From positions 1 to 22,145 of the forward strand of contig DASRJR010000534.1 in NCBI GenBank assembly GCA_035649395.1: 22,145 nucleotides of DNA. The letters run 5' to 3'. This DNA is from Gp6-AA40 sp035649395. GTDB lineage: Bacteria; Acidobacteriota; Vicinamibacteria; Vicinamibacterales; UBA2999. The notes beneath the pieces were generated by a model. The model was not told the DNA's origin and made no database searches. It saw nothing but the letters and a program-made list of their open reading frames with translations. Shown here piece after piece: positions 15,305 through 22,145 of the stretch. The position numbers and the translations under genes were made by a program. The first letter of the stretch is position 1. Every line of letters starts with the position of its first letter.

Positions 15305-16012
15305 ATGCCGCTGGCGGCTCATGGCGTCACCCACCCGGGCCGCCGACCCTCCAACGAGGATTCACTGCTAGTCGACCCCACTCGGGGCCTGTTCGTCGTT
15401 GCGGACGGGATGGGCGGTCACAACGCCGGCGAGGTGGCTTCAGATATCGCAGTGAAGACGATGGCCGAATTTTTTCGCGACGGGGGCGCTCCCAGTCCGT
15501 CGCGGCTCGACCAGGCGATCAAATCAGCCAATGACCAGATCCTGGCCAAAGCGGCTGGCCAGTCTGATTACGCCGGCATGGGTACCACCGTCGTTGCCGC
15601 GCTCGTCGACAACGATCGCGCGTTCTTTGCCAATGTGGGCGACAGCCGCGCGTATATGTGGCACGGCGGCGTCGTCACGCGAATCACACGGGACGATTCG
15701 TGGCTCTCAGCCGCGATGGAAGGTGCGGAAGTCGCCGCCAACGTCGAGCATCATCCGATGCGCCACGTCCTGACGAAGGTCGTTGGTCTTCGACCGGAAC
15801 TGCAGCCCAGCGTCGCAGAGTTCGACTTTCAGCGGGGTGACGTGCTGCTGTTGTGCACCGACGGCGTGCACGGGTCGCTCACGGATGCGGCGTTGGGCGA
15901 AGTGCTCGGCAGCGAGGAACCGGTCGAGGACATCGCCAAGCGCGTCGTTGGTCTCGCCATGGCCCACGGCGCGACTGACAACGTCACGGCGATTGTGGTC
16001 CGACGCGAATAG
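15305..16012 (+). CDS. PP2C-type serine/threonine protein phosphatase
   Basis: This 235-residue soluble enzyme has the standard length of bacterial Stp1/PrpC phosphatases. Metal-binding and catalytic motifs are in order: RRPSNED (residues 13-19), VADGMGGHNAGEVAS (32-46), GMGTTVVAA, NVGDSRAYMW, LLCTDGVHG and TDNVTAIVV near the end. It should dephosphorylate Ser/Thr-phosphorylated proteins using two or three Mn/Mg ions, normally opposing a Hanks-type kinase. No such kinase is in this window. The flap segment reads TRDDSWLSAAM where many relatives have T-x-DHS. The ATG at 15305 has no Shine-Dalgarno and probably lies within a few bases of the transcription start. It is divergent from the TPR-type sigma-54 activator, which may sense or control the same phosphorylation circuit. 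Family is secure. Confidence 0.94.
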   Translation: MPLAAHGVTHPGRRPSNEDSLLVDPTRGLFVVADGMGGHNAGEVASDIAVKTMAEFFRDGGAPSPSRLDQAIKSANDQILAKAAGQSDYAGMGTTVVAALVDNDRAFFANVGDSRAYMWHGGVVTRITRDDSWLSAAMEGAEVAANVEHHPMRHVLTKVVGLRPELQPSVAEFDFQRGDVLLLCTDGVHGSLTDAALGEVLGSEEPVEDIAKRVVGLAMAHGATDNVTAIVVRRE

Positions 16013-16022
16013 CGACGCTTGC

Positions 16023-16086
16023 GAGTTCTGCGAACTCCGGAACTCAGGAACTCAGGAACTCAGGAACTCAGGAACTCAGGAACTCG
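16023..16086. repeat. 8-bp tandem repeat (GGAACTCA x6) with inverted flank
   Basis: Six head-to-tail copies of GGAACTCA run from 16039 to 16086, the last ending in G. Just before them GAGTTC (16023-16028) and GAACTC (16032-16037) form a short stem. The array lies between convergent PP2C and isomerase genes and overlaps the isomerase end: the minus-strand reading GAG TTC CTG AGT TCC TGA gives its last five residues and the stop at 16070-16068. Copies 1-3 are beyond the stop. Confidence 0.9.
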
Positions 16087-17768
16087 CTACGTGTGCTGGC
16101 TGTCAACGCAGCCACCACGTTAGCCAGCATCGCCGGATCTCGCCTCTGCGCGTGCAGGAACATCGCGCGGCGGCCCGCACGATCGAGCGAATGGAAGTCG
16201 CCGAGCGCCTGTGCGAGCTCGAGTACGCCGAACGAGAACGGCTCACCGGGCACGGCAAGATCGTCTGCGGGATCCGCTGCGATGACGATGAAGACGCCGT
16301 TGTCGGCGCCGCCCTTGTGAAGCTGGCCGGTCGAGTGGAGATAGCGCGGCCCATACCCGAACATCGTTGCGCACCCTGTTTTCGAGGACGACCCTGCACG
16401 CAGTGACGCCAGCGTTGCCTCGAATCGCGCATCGTCCGATGGCAGGAACGCGAGCAGCGCGATGTAATCGTGCGGGCGCGCGGCGGCGAGGAAGTCGGTC
16501 GCGGCAGCGCCGGACAGCGCGGCTTGTGCGGCTTCGCTCAATGTCAATCGCACGCCGCCGATTTCCGCATGCGCCTCGGGCAGCGGCAAACGGCGGTCGC
16601 GACGGTAGACCTCGAGCAGGGCACGCGTGGCATCCTTCGCCTGCTGCACGTTGGGCTCGTCGAACGGGTTGATCGACATGAGCCGTCCAGCCGTGGCAGT
16701 GGCAATCTCCCATCGCAGGAACTCAGCGCCGAGTCCGAGCGCACGCTCCATGTGAAGTGTGGCCATGGGCGCGCCCGATGCACGCGCGCGTTCGCAGAGC
16801 TCCGCGGCTGGTGTCTCATCGCCGAGCGACACGACCACGATGACGCGATCGTCGCCGAATCGCGCATCCGCGGGTTCACCGGCGATCGGCACGACGCCCT
16901 TGCCGTGCTTGCCGGTGCTCTCGGCGACCAGCTGTTCGATCCACAGGCCGAGCGACTGCAGCCGTGGCGGCAGCAGCAGCGTCAGCTTGTCGCGTCCCTC
17001 AAGAGCGCCGGCCCCCATCAGCGCGCCGAGCGACAGCCCCGGGTTCTCTCTCACACTGGCCGAACGACACGCCGATTCCATCGCACGAGCGTCGGCGAGC
17101 AGTGCGCCGATGTCGACGCCGATCAGCGCCGCCGGCACCATGCCGAAGAAGGAGAGCGCAGAGTAGCGCCCGCCGATATCCGGCGGGTTGACGAACACGT
17201 CGCGGAAGTGCTCGCTCGTCGCGTGCGTGTGAAGCACCGTGTCGGGATCGGTAATCGCGATGAACCGCGAACCCCACGCGGTGTGGCCCGCTGTCGTGAC
17301 GAGCCGTCGTGCCTCGGCGGCCATGACATTCGGCTCGATCGTCGATCCCGACTTGCTCGCGAGCAGGAAGAGAGAGGTGTCGGCGCGAGACATGGCCGCG
17401 CGCACCCTGTCCGGATCCACCGAATCGAGTACCTGCAGGCGAGGGGAGCCCGCTGTGATGCCCAGCACTTGCCGAATTACTTCTGGTGCCAGACTCGACC
17501 CGCCCATGCCCAGCAGGACGATGTCAGTGAATCCGTCACGGCGTACGCCCTGGGCACATGCCTCGAGACGTACGCGATGGGCGTCGATGAAATCAATCGC
17601 GTTCAGCCACCCTAGACGATTGGCGATGAGCCGCTGCACGGCAACGTCGGTGGTCCACACGTCGACACGCTTTTGCCACAGCGCGTCGGCGAACGCGATC
17701 CGCTCGAGCTGCGCGCATGCGCGGTCGTATGCGCCAGCGAGCGGTCCCGGTGCGATCGTCGATGTCAT
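16068..17768 (-). CDS. pgi: Glucose-6-phosphate isomerase (stand-alone form of the transaldolase-fused type)
   Basis: A 566-residue cytoplasmic enzyme converting glucose-6-phosphate and fructose-6-phosphate. Visible landmarks are GMGGSSLAPEV (about 89), the phosphate loop SKSGSTIEP (about 140), GGRYSALSFFGMVP (about 198; PGI signature 1 region) and PRYLHSTGQLHKGG (about 480-487) with the catalytic-region His/Lys. The N-terminal stretch (LWQKRVDVWTT, LIANRLGWL) resembles the PGI half of bifunctional transaldolase/PGI proteins, but no transaldolase precedes it; the neighbour upstream is the divergent tesA. The last five residues come from an 8-bp tandem repeat, so the native C-terminus may have been remodelled. 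The start ATG at 17768 lies next to tesA's promoter region. Assignment is strong. Confidence 0.93.
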   Translation of the reverse strand: MTSTIAPGPLAGAYDRACAQLERIAFADALWQKRVDVWTTDVAVQRLIANRLGWLNAIDFIDAHRVRLEACAQGVRRDGFTDIVLLGMGGSSLAPEVIRQVLGITAGSPRLQVLDSVDPDRVRAAMSRADTSLFLLASKSGSTIEPNVMAAEARRLVTTAGHTAWGSRFIAITDPDTVLHTHATSEHFRDVFVNPPDIGGRYSALSFFGMVPAALIGVDIGALLADARAMESACRSASVRENPGLSLGALMGAGALEGRDKLTLLLPPRLQSLGLWIEQLVAESTGKHGKGVVPIAGEPADARFGDDRVIVVVSLGDETPAAELCERARASGAPMATLHMERALGLGAEFLRWEIATATAGRLMSINPFDEPNVQQAKDATRALLEVYRRDRRLPLPEAHAEIGGVRLTLSEAAQAALSGAAATDFLAAARPHDYIALLAFLPSDDARFEATLASLRAGSSSKTGCATMFGYGPRYLHSTGQLHKGGADNGVFIVIAADPADDLAVPGEPFSFGVLELAQALGDFHSLDRAGRRAMFLHAQRRDPAMLANVVAALTASTRSEFLSS

Positions 17769-17810
17769 GACGGTGTCTCGAAGCGGAACGGAAGGAGCAT
17801 GGGTGCGTCT

Positions 17811-17816
17811 TATAAC
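17811..17816 (+). promoter_or_regulatory. Probable -10 element (TATAAC) of the tesA operon
   Basis: TATAAC at 17811-17816, within CTTATAACATAAT, precedes the tesA start by 18 bases. Transcription starting near 17823 would favour the ATG at 17835 over the ATG at 17820. A convincing -35 was not found, and the hexamer could instead be CATAAT three bases on. Confidence 0.45.
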
Positions 17817-17834
17817 ATAATGAGTCAGGTGCTC

Positions 17835-18548
17835 ATGTCACGGGCCGCTTCGATTCCGGTTGTTCTCGTTGCCCTCATCGGTGCCGCCTGCGGCCAGCCG
17901 GAGGGCGCGGTCGTCGAGGCCAAACGCCCGGCCGCGAGCGCGACGGATCGCACACCGACTGCGAAGCCGTCGACGTCTCCACGCATCGTGTTCCTGGGTG
18001 ACAGCTTGACCGCCGGTTATGGACTGGCCAAAGAAGAATCGGTTCCGTCACTGATCGGGTCACGCCTGCGCACCGAGGGCTACGACTACGAGGTAGTCAA
18101 TGCGGGCGTATCCGGGGATACATCGGCCGGCGGCCTGAGCCGCCTCGACTGGTCGCTCGAGGGGAACGTGCGCGTGCTCGTGATCGAGCTGGGGGGCAAT
18201 GACGGGCTGCGTGGTCTTCCGGTCGAGAACTTGAAGCAGAACCTGACCGCGATCATCACGCGTGCCAAGCAGCGCGGGATCAAGGTGGTGCTGACCGGCA
18301 TGGAGGCGCCGCCCAACTTCGGCGCCGCGTACACGGCAGAGTTCCGGCGCGTGTATCGCGATGTCGCGAAGGACCACGACGTCACGTTCGTGCCGTTCTT
18401 CCTCGAAGGCGTAGCAGGCAATCCGGCGTTGAACATCGCCGACGGTATCCACCCCAATGCCGAAGGCGCGCGCATCGTGGAGCGCACGATCTGGCGTGCG
18501 TTGGAGCCGCTGATCGAGAAGAATGCCGGCCGGAGCGCGACCCGATGA
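17835..18548 (+). CDS. tesA: TesA-type SGNH arylesterase/lysophospholipase, probably lipid-anchored
   Basis: The ATG at 17835 (MSRAASIPVV) has an AGGTG ribosome site and opens a signal peptide ending in LIGAAC; Cys19 may be lipidated, although Gly at -3 is not ideal. The 237-residue protein carries the SGNH blocks: GDSLTAGYG with nucleophile Ser57, NAGVSGDTS, ELGGND with Asn122, and DGIHPNAEG with Asp203 and His206. It should hydrolyse fatty-acyl thioesters, esters or lysophospholipids in the periplasm. E. coli TesA is soluble periplasmic, so a lipid anchor would be a difference. Its stop overlaps the next start (ATGA at 18545-18548). In E. coli tesA also neighbours ybbA-ybbP, so the association is conserved here as one operon. 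Confidence 0.93.
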   Translation: MSRAASIPVVLVALIGAACGQPEGAVVEAKRPAASATDRTPTAKPSTSPRIVFLGDSLTAGYGLAKEESVPSLIGSRLRTEGYDYEVVNAGVSGDTSAGGLSRLDWSLEGNVRVLVIELGGNDGLRGLPVENLKQNLTAIITRAKQRGIKVVLTGMEAPPNFGAAYTAEFRRVYRDVAKDHDVTFVPFFLEGVAGNPALNIADGIHPNAEGARIVERTIWRALEPLIEKNAGRSATR

Positions 18549-19282
18549 TCGAGCTCCGTGGGGTGTCGAAAACAGTGCAGAGCGGCGATCGACCGCTGAC
18601 CATCCTGCATTCGCTCGACTACACGATTCCCTCGGGCCAGTTCGTCGCCGTGGTCGGGCCCTCCGGCAGCGGCAAGTCAACACTGCTCGGATTACTCGCC
18701 GGCCTCGACGCGCCGACGACCGGACAGATCCTGATCGACAACATCGACATCACCAGGCTGTCGGAAGACGGCCTCGCGAAACTGCGCGGCGAGAAGATCG
18801 GGTTCGTGTTCCAGTTCTTCCACCTGGTGCCGTCGTTGACGGCGTTCGAGAACGTCCTCGTGCCGATGGAGATCGCCAGGCGCCGCGACGCAGTCGCGCG
18901 TGCCCGTCGTCTGCTCGAGGAGGTCGAGCTGACCGACCGCGCGCACCACTACCCCTCGCAACTATCGGGCGGAGAGCAGCAGCGAATCGCGATCGCGCGC
19001 GCGCTCGCAAACGATCCGCCGATCGTGCTGGCCGACGAGCCCACGGGCAATCTCGACTCGACGACCGGACGCCACATCATGGACCTGCTCTTGGCCGTGC
19101 GGAGCACGCGCAAGTCGACCCTGGTGCTGGTCACGCACGACGCGGAGCTCGCCGCACTGGCCGATACACGTCTGGTGTTGCGCGACGGCCGCCCGGTGGC
19201 GCCGGACGCGCGTCCGAGATCCGAGCCGGGTCGAGACCCGCATTCCTCTGCGGCGCCGGCCGGCGCGGAAGCGATGCGATGA
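18545..19282 (+). CDS. ybbA: ABC transporter ATP-binding protein YbbA (LolD/MacB class)
   Basis: This 245-residue ATPase has Walker A GPSGSGKST (38-46), a Q-loop FQFFHLVPSLTAFENV (about 88-103), signature LSGGEQQ (about 140), Walker B VLADEPTGNLD and the switch His in VTHD. These are the marks of the LolD/MacB/FtsE branch, whose members power FtsX-like permeases instead of pumping through a tunnel. The C-terminus carries a Pro/Arg-rich tail of about 30 residues. Start and stop overlap both neighbours by ATGA, so it is translationally coupled with tesA and the permease. It acts on the cytoplasmic face of the inner membrane, with the permease as partner. Substrate unknown; lipid or lipoprotein handling is plausible given TesA. 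Confidence 0.94.
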   Translation: MIELRGVSKTVQSGDRPLTILHSLDYTIPSGQFVAVVGPSGSGKSTLLGLLAGLDAPTTGQILIDNIDITRLSEDGLAKLRGEKIGFVFQFFHLVPSLTAFENVLVPMEIARRRDAVARARRLLEEVELTDRAHHYPSQLSGGEQQRIAIARALANDPPIVLADEPTGNLDSTTGRHIMDLLLAVRSTRKSTLVLVTHDAELAALADTRLVLRDGRPVAPDARPRSEPGRDPHSSAAPAGAEAMR

Positions 19283-21834
19283 GCTTCGTCGTGGCGATGG
19301 CGCTTCGGGAAATTCGCGCCTCGTGGCGCCGCCTGTTGTTCTTCTTCATTTGTATTGCCGTGGGTGTGGCCTCGATCGTCGCGATTCGCTCGCTGATTCG
19401 AAGTGTTCGCGAGGGGCTGACGCGCGAAGCGCGCGCCATGACCGGCGCCGATGTCGTCGTTCGCAGCGATCGTCCGATTGGTGCGCCGGTTCGCGACGCG
19501 GTCGCACGCGAGCAGGGGAGCGGACGCGTCGGCACGGTCTCGGAGGCGGTCGAGCTCGCGACGATGGTAAGGCCGGCCTCCGGTGCGACGACCAGGATGG
19601 TCGAACTCCGCGCCGTTCAAGCGGGCTTCCCGATGTACGGGACGATGTCGCTGGTCAGCGGCACGTATTCCTACGCCCTGCTGCGCGATCACGGTGTGCT
19701 GGTGCGGCCGGAGCTGCTGGCGCAGCTCAACGTCGGCGTCGGCGACGAGATCCTGATCGGCACGCAGCGGTTCCAGATTCGCGGGGTGATCGAGAACGAA
19801 CCCGGCCGCAACCTCGGCGCCTTCTCCCTCGGATCGCGCGTCTTCATCGACCTGGCGGATCTCCCGTCGACGGGACTGCTGGCGTTCGGCAGCCGTGCCT
19901 CCTATCAGCTGCTGCTGCAGGTACCACACCCGCCGCCAGTACCAGGTCAGCGCGACGTGACCACGATCCTCGCTCGAGACCTGGGCGGCGCCTTCGTCAA
20001 CGATTTCGTGTCGGTGCGGTCCTATCGCCAGAACGAAGGGCGGATGAGCCAGAACCTGACGAGGGCCGAGAACTACCTGAGCCTGGTCGGGCTCGTCGTC
20101 CTCATCCTCGGCGGCATCGGCGTGTCGAGCGTCACACGTGTGTTCGTGCAGCAGAAGATTCGCAGCATCGCCATCCTGAAGTGCGTGGGAAGCACGACGC
20201 GCCAGGTCCTCGCTGTCTACCTCGCGCAAGTGCTGATGCTCGGGCTCGCAGGCAGTGTGCTCGGCGTGCTGATTGCGGCGGTGGTGCTGCAGCTGCTGCC
20301 GATCTTCGTCGGCGATCTCGCGGCTCAACTGAACGTCGAATACGGCCTGACCCTCGGCGCCGTCGTGCAAGGCCTCGCCATCGGCCTGCTCGTGTCGGTG
20401 CTGTTCTCGGTCGTGCCGCTGCTGGAAGTGCGGAACGTCAAGCCGTCTCTGCTCTTGAGGCAGGACATCCCGGCGCCACCGCGATTCGACTGGCTGAAAT
20501 GGTGCGTCGCGGCGATCGTCGGCGCCTCGCTCGTCGGGGTCGCGGCGTGGCAGGCGGGCTCGTTGCCCGTGGGTCTGGTGTTGTCGGGCGGCTTCATCGC
20601 GGTTGCGGTCGTGCTGCACCTCGCCGGTGCCGCCCTCGTGCGCGCGGTCCAACCGCTGCGATACGCACGATCGTTCGCACTGCGGCAGGCGGTCCTCCAT
20701 ATCGCGCGCCCTGGAAACCAGACGCGAATCGTCCTGCTTGCCGTCGGCCTCGGCACCTTCTTCATCCTCGGCGTGCGCGCGCTTCAGGCCAATCTGCTGC
20801 AAGACTTCGACCTGCAGGTCGGCGAGGGCGCTCCCGACATGTTTCTGATGGATATCCAGCCGACGCAGCGTGACGGCGTGACCGCCCTGATCGATCGCGC
20901 GAACGGATCGCTGCCGGCACCGAAGCTCATTCCAGTGCTGCGCGCCCGGATCGTCGGCGTGCGCGGCCGGGACGTGAATCTCGAGAGCTACGAGGACGTG
21001 CGCGGCCGCGGCGGTCTGTCGCGCGAGTTCACCATCACCTATCGCTCCAGGCTCGAGGCCAACGAGAAGCTCGTCGACGGAACCTGGTGGGACGACACGC
21101 CGGTCGCGGAGATGCCCGAGGTCTCGATCGAAGAGGGCCTGCGGACCAGGTTCCAGATTCAGCTTGGCGACGAGATGCGCTTCGATGTGCTCGGACGGAT
21201 CGTGACCGCGCGCGTCCGCAGCTTCCGCTCCGTCGACTTCCGCGACTTCCGCGCCGGCGGCTTCATGATCGTGTTCCGTCCAGGCGCGTTCGACGCGGCG
21301 CCGCATACCTACATCGCCGCGGTCAAGGGCGCAACCGACGCTGCGGCGCGCGCCCGCATGCAAGGGCAGCTGGTCACGCAGTATCCGAACGTCTCCGTGA
21401 TCGACCTGCGCGAGGTGCTGAGCACGATCACGAAGATCATCGACAACGTCACTCTGGCCGTGACGGTGGTCGGCGGGTTGGTGCTGCTGAGTGGCACGTT
21501 GATCCTCGTCGGCGCAGTGTCGATGACGAAGTTCCGCCGCGTTTACGAAGCCGCCATTCTCAAGACGCTCGGGGCGAGCAGCCGCTTGATCGCCGCCATG
21601 CTGCTCCTCGAATACGGCGTGCTCGGCGCGATCGCGGGCACGGTCGGCGCGCTCGGGGCGATCGCGCTGAGTTGGGCAGTGGCGCGTTACGCGTTGGAGC
21701 TGGAATGGCAAGCCGCCCCCATGCTCACGATCGTGGGCATCGTCGTCACCGCGATCGTCGTCGCTGCCGTCGGCGTGATCGCGAGCCTCGACGTCCTGAG
21801 ACACAAGCCGCTCGCGACGCTCCGCGCGGAATAG
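19279..21834 (+). CDS. ybbP: FtsX-family ABC permease YbbP
   Basis: The ATG at 19279 overlaps the ybbA stop (ATGA) and gives 851 residues; upstream extension of the open frame lies inside ybbA and is not real. The N-terminus (MALREIRASWRRLLFFFICIA) is a membrane segment followed by a large periplasmic MacB-type domain (about 45-250). Three membrane helices of a first FtsX domain start at LVGLVVLILGGIGV, two or more central helices follow (GASLVGVAAW, GGFIAVAVVL). A second periplasmic domain (about 505-710) precedes a second FtsX domain (VVGGLVLLSGTLILVG, then two helices). This duplicated layout with about ten helices matches YbbP (about 800 residues) rather than four-helix LolC/MacB. It works with YbbA, probably extracting or moving a lipid-like substrate. 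Confidence 0.93.
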   Translation: MSFVVAMALREIRASWRRLLFFFICIAVGVASIVAIRSLIRSVREGLTREARAMTGADVVVRSDRPIGAPVRDAVAREQGSGRVGTVSEAVELATMVRPASGATTRMVELRAVQAGFPMYGTMSLVSGTYSYALLRDHGVLVRPELLAQLNVGVGDEILIGTQRFQIRGVIENEPGRNLGAFSLGSRVFIDLADLPSTGLLAFGSRASYQLLLQVPHPPPVPGQRDVTTILARDLGGAFVNDFVSVRSYRQNEGRMSQNLTRAENYLSLVGLVVLILGGIGVSSVTRVFVQQKIRSIAILKCVGSTTRQVLAVYLAQVLMLGLAGSVLGVLIAAVVLQLLPIFVGDLAAQLNVEYGLTLGAVVQGLAIGLLVSVLFSVVPLLEVRNVKPSLLLRQDIPAPPRFDWLKWCVAAIVGASLVGVAAWQAGSLPVGLVLSGGFIAVAVVLHLAGAALVRAVQPLRYARSFALRQAVLHIARPGNQTRIVLLAVGLGTFFILGVRALQANLLQDFDLQVGEGAPDMFLMDIQPTQRDGVTALIDRANGSLPAPKLIPVLRARIVGVRGRDVNLESYEDVRGRGGLSREFTITYRSRLEANEKLVDGTWWDDTPVAEMPEVSIEEGLRTRFQIQLGDEMRFDVLGRIVTARVRSFRSVDFRDFRAGGFMIVFRPGAFDAAPHTYIAAVKGATDAAARARMQGQLVTQYPNVSVIDLREVLSTITKIIDNVTLAVTVVGGLVLLSGTLILVGAVSMTKFRRVYEAAILKTLGASSRLIAAMLLLEYGVLGAIAGTVGALGAIALSWAVARYALELEWQAAPMLTIVGIVVTAIVVAAVGVIASLDVLRHKPLATLRAE

Positions 21835-21878
21835 TTCGCACGAGCGAGTGCGCGGGCACGCAGTCGCCGACAGGGCCT

Positions 21879-21910
21879 GCCCCGTGAGCGAGCGAAGCGC
21901 GTCGAGGGGC
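21879..21910. repeat. REP-like imperfect palindrome
   Basis: GCCCC at 21879-21883 and GGGGC at 21906-21910 bracket GTGAGCGAGCGAAGCG and GTCGA. This resembles a type of short palindromic repeat I have often seen between genes in GC-rich bacteria, from memory rather than by search. It lies 45 bp after the ybbP stop and may help end the tesA operon transcript. Only one copy is in the window. Confidence 0.45.
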
Positions 21911-21915
21911 CGTGG

Positions 21916-21921
21916 TACAAT
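21916..21921 (+). promoter_or_regulatory. Probable -10 element (TACAAT) of the DksA-like gene
   Basis: TACAAT at 21916-21921 is a good -10 hexamer in GC-rich surroundings and lies 45 bases before the ATG. A GAGGAG ribosome site (21951-21956) follows. The -35 region overlaps the REP-like palindrome and shows no clear hexamer. Confidence 0.45.
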
Positions 21922-21966
21922 AACCGCTTGGCCCGGGCGCAACGAGGCCTCGAGGAGCACTCAGGG

Positions 21967-22145
21967 ATGGACTTGGAAGTTTTTCGGTCAGCGCTGTTGC
22001 GCAAGCGCGGTGAGTTGCTCGGGGGCAGCGCCGCCAAGCCGCTCCAGTGGACGATGGAGAACAACTCCGGTCGTCAGGGCGATGTCGCGGACCAGGCCGC
22101 GGGCAACAACGAAGTGCACGTGCAACTGAAGCTGAAACAGACCGA
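21967..22145 (+). CDS. DksA/TraR-family regulator, N-terminal part
   Basis: The ATG at 21967 opens a frame of 59 complete codons that runs off the right edge. GAGGAG lies about 10 nt upstream. The peptide begins MDLEVFRSALLRKRGELL and continues with RQGDVADQAAGNNEV. This matches the N-terminal coiled-coil of the DksA/TraR family (a kR-x-eL helix, then a GD-x-AD motif before the second helix). Members bind in the RNA polymerase secondary channel and change rRNA and stress promoter activity, usually with ppGpp. The C4 zinc finger, which would confirm this, lies outside the window. It could be a shorter YbiI-like paralogue. Confidence 0.72.
   Translation, partial: MDLEVFRSALLRKRGELLGGSAAKPLQWTMENNSGRQGDVADQAAGNNEVHVQLKLKQT

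Noticed and set aside
16039..16086. Possible CRISPR or attachment site
   Set aside because: Simple 8-bp tandem repeat without spacers, integrase or tRNA.
18949..21960. A 1003-codon minus-strand open frame opposite ybbA-ybbP
   Set aside because: The predicted product is extremely rich in Arg, Asp, His and Gln with no domain, while the plus strand encodes clear ABC transporter genes.

Overview
The window is GC-rich, densely coded chromosomal DNA. Codons are strongly G/C-ended, Shine-Dalgarno signals are often weak, and many genes encode exported hydrolases and enhancer-binding (sigma-54-type) regulators. Together with MreB, TesA-YbbA-YbbP, PilZ and a DksA/TraR-type protein, this suggests a Gram-negative soil-type bacterium. 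Acidobacteriota (a Vicinamibacteria-like lineage) is my best guess, but it is inferred from style and gene families, with no 16S or marker gene seen. I see no prophage, IS element, CRISPR array, tRNA or rRNA.

Layout. Bases 1-753 (-) hold a phytase-like/esterase-like secreted protein cut by the window edge. Bases 754-953 carry three tandem hairpin repeats, followed by an orphan mreB-like gene (954-1976, -). Diverging from it is a small protein with a C2H2-like zinc-site pattern (2184-2552, +). A two-gene operon follows (4130-6784, -): a periplasmic M1 aminopeptidase, then an exported metallo-beta-lactamase-fold protein. Next is a glycine-zipper lipoprotein gene (7037-7708, +) with a strong hairpin against its ribosome site. 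It converges on an operon (7717-10570, -) of a GAF-GAF sigma-54 activator and a membrane-anchored alpha/beta-hydrolase whose nucleophile serine is replaced by glutamate.

A second complete metallo-beta-lactamase-fold hydrolase (10671-11582, +) diverges from that regulator, apparently from a promoter with overlapping -10 hexamers. A PilZ protein (11695-12108, -) and a long regulator combining TPR, sensor, sigma-54 AAA+ and Fis regions (12304-15252, -) follow. The long regulator shares a 52-bp promoter region, with a GTATAC-GAA-GTATAC palindrome, with a divergent PP2C phosphatase (15305-16012, +). A phosphoglucose isomerase (16068-17768, -) converges on the phosphatase through an 8-bp tandem repeat that encodes its last residues. 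The right end holds tesA-ybbA-ybbP (17835-21834, +) joined by ATGA overlaps, then the start of a DksA/TraR-like gene.

Functional themes are signal-dependent transcription (two sigma-54 activators, PilZ, PP2C, DksA-like), cell-envelope work (MreB, lipoproteins, TesA and its ABC exporter) and periplasmic hydrolysis. The strongest candidates for something undescribed are the Ser-to-Glu alpha/beta-hydrolase paired with a sigma-54 regulator, and the TPR-sigma-54 regulator/PP2C pair with its compact palindromic promoter.
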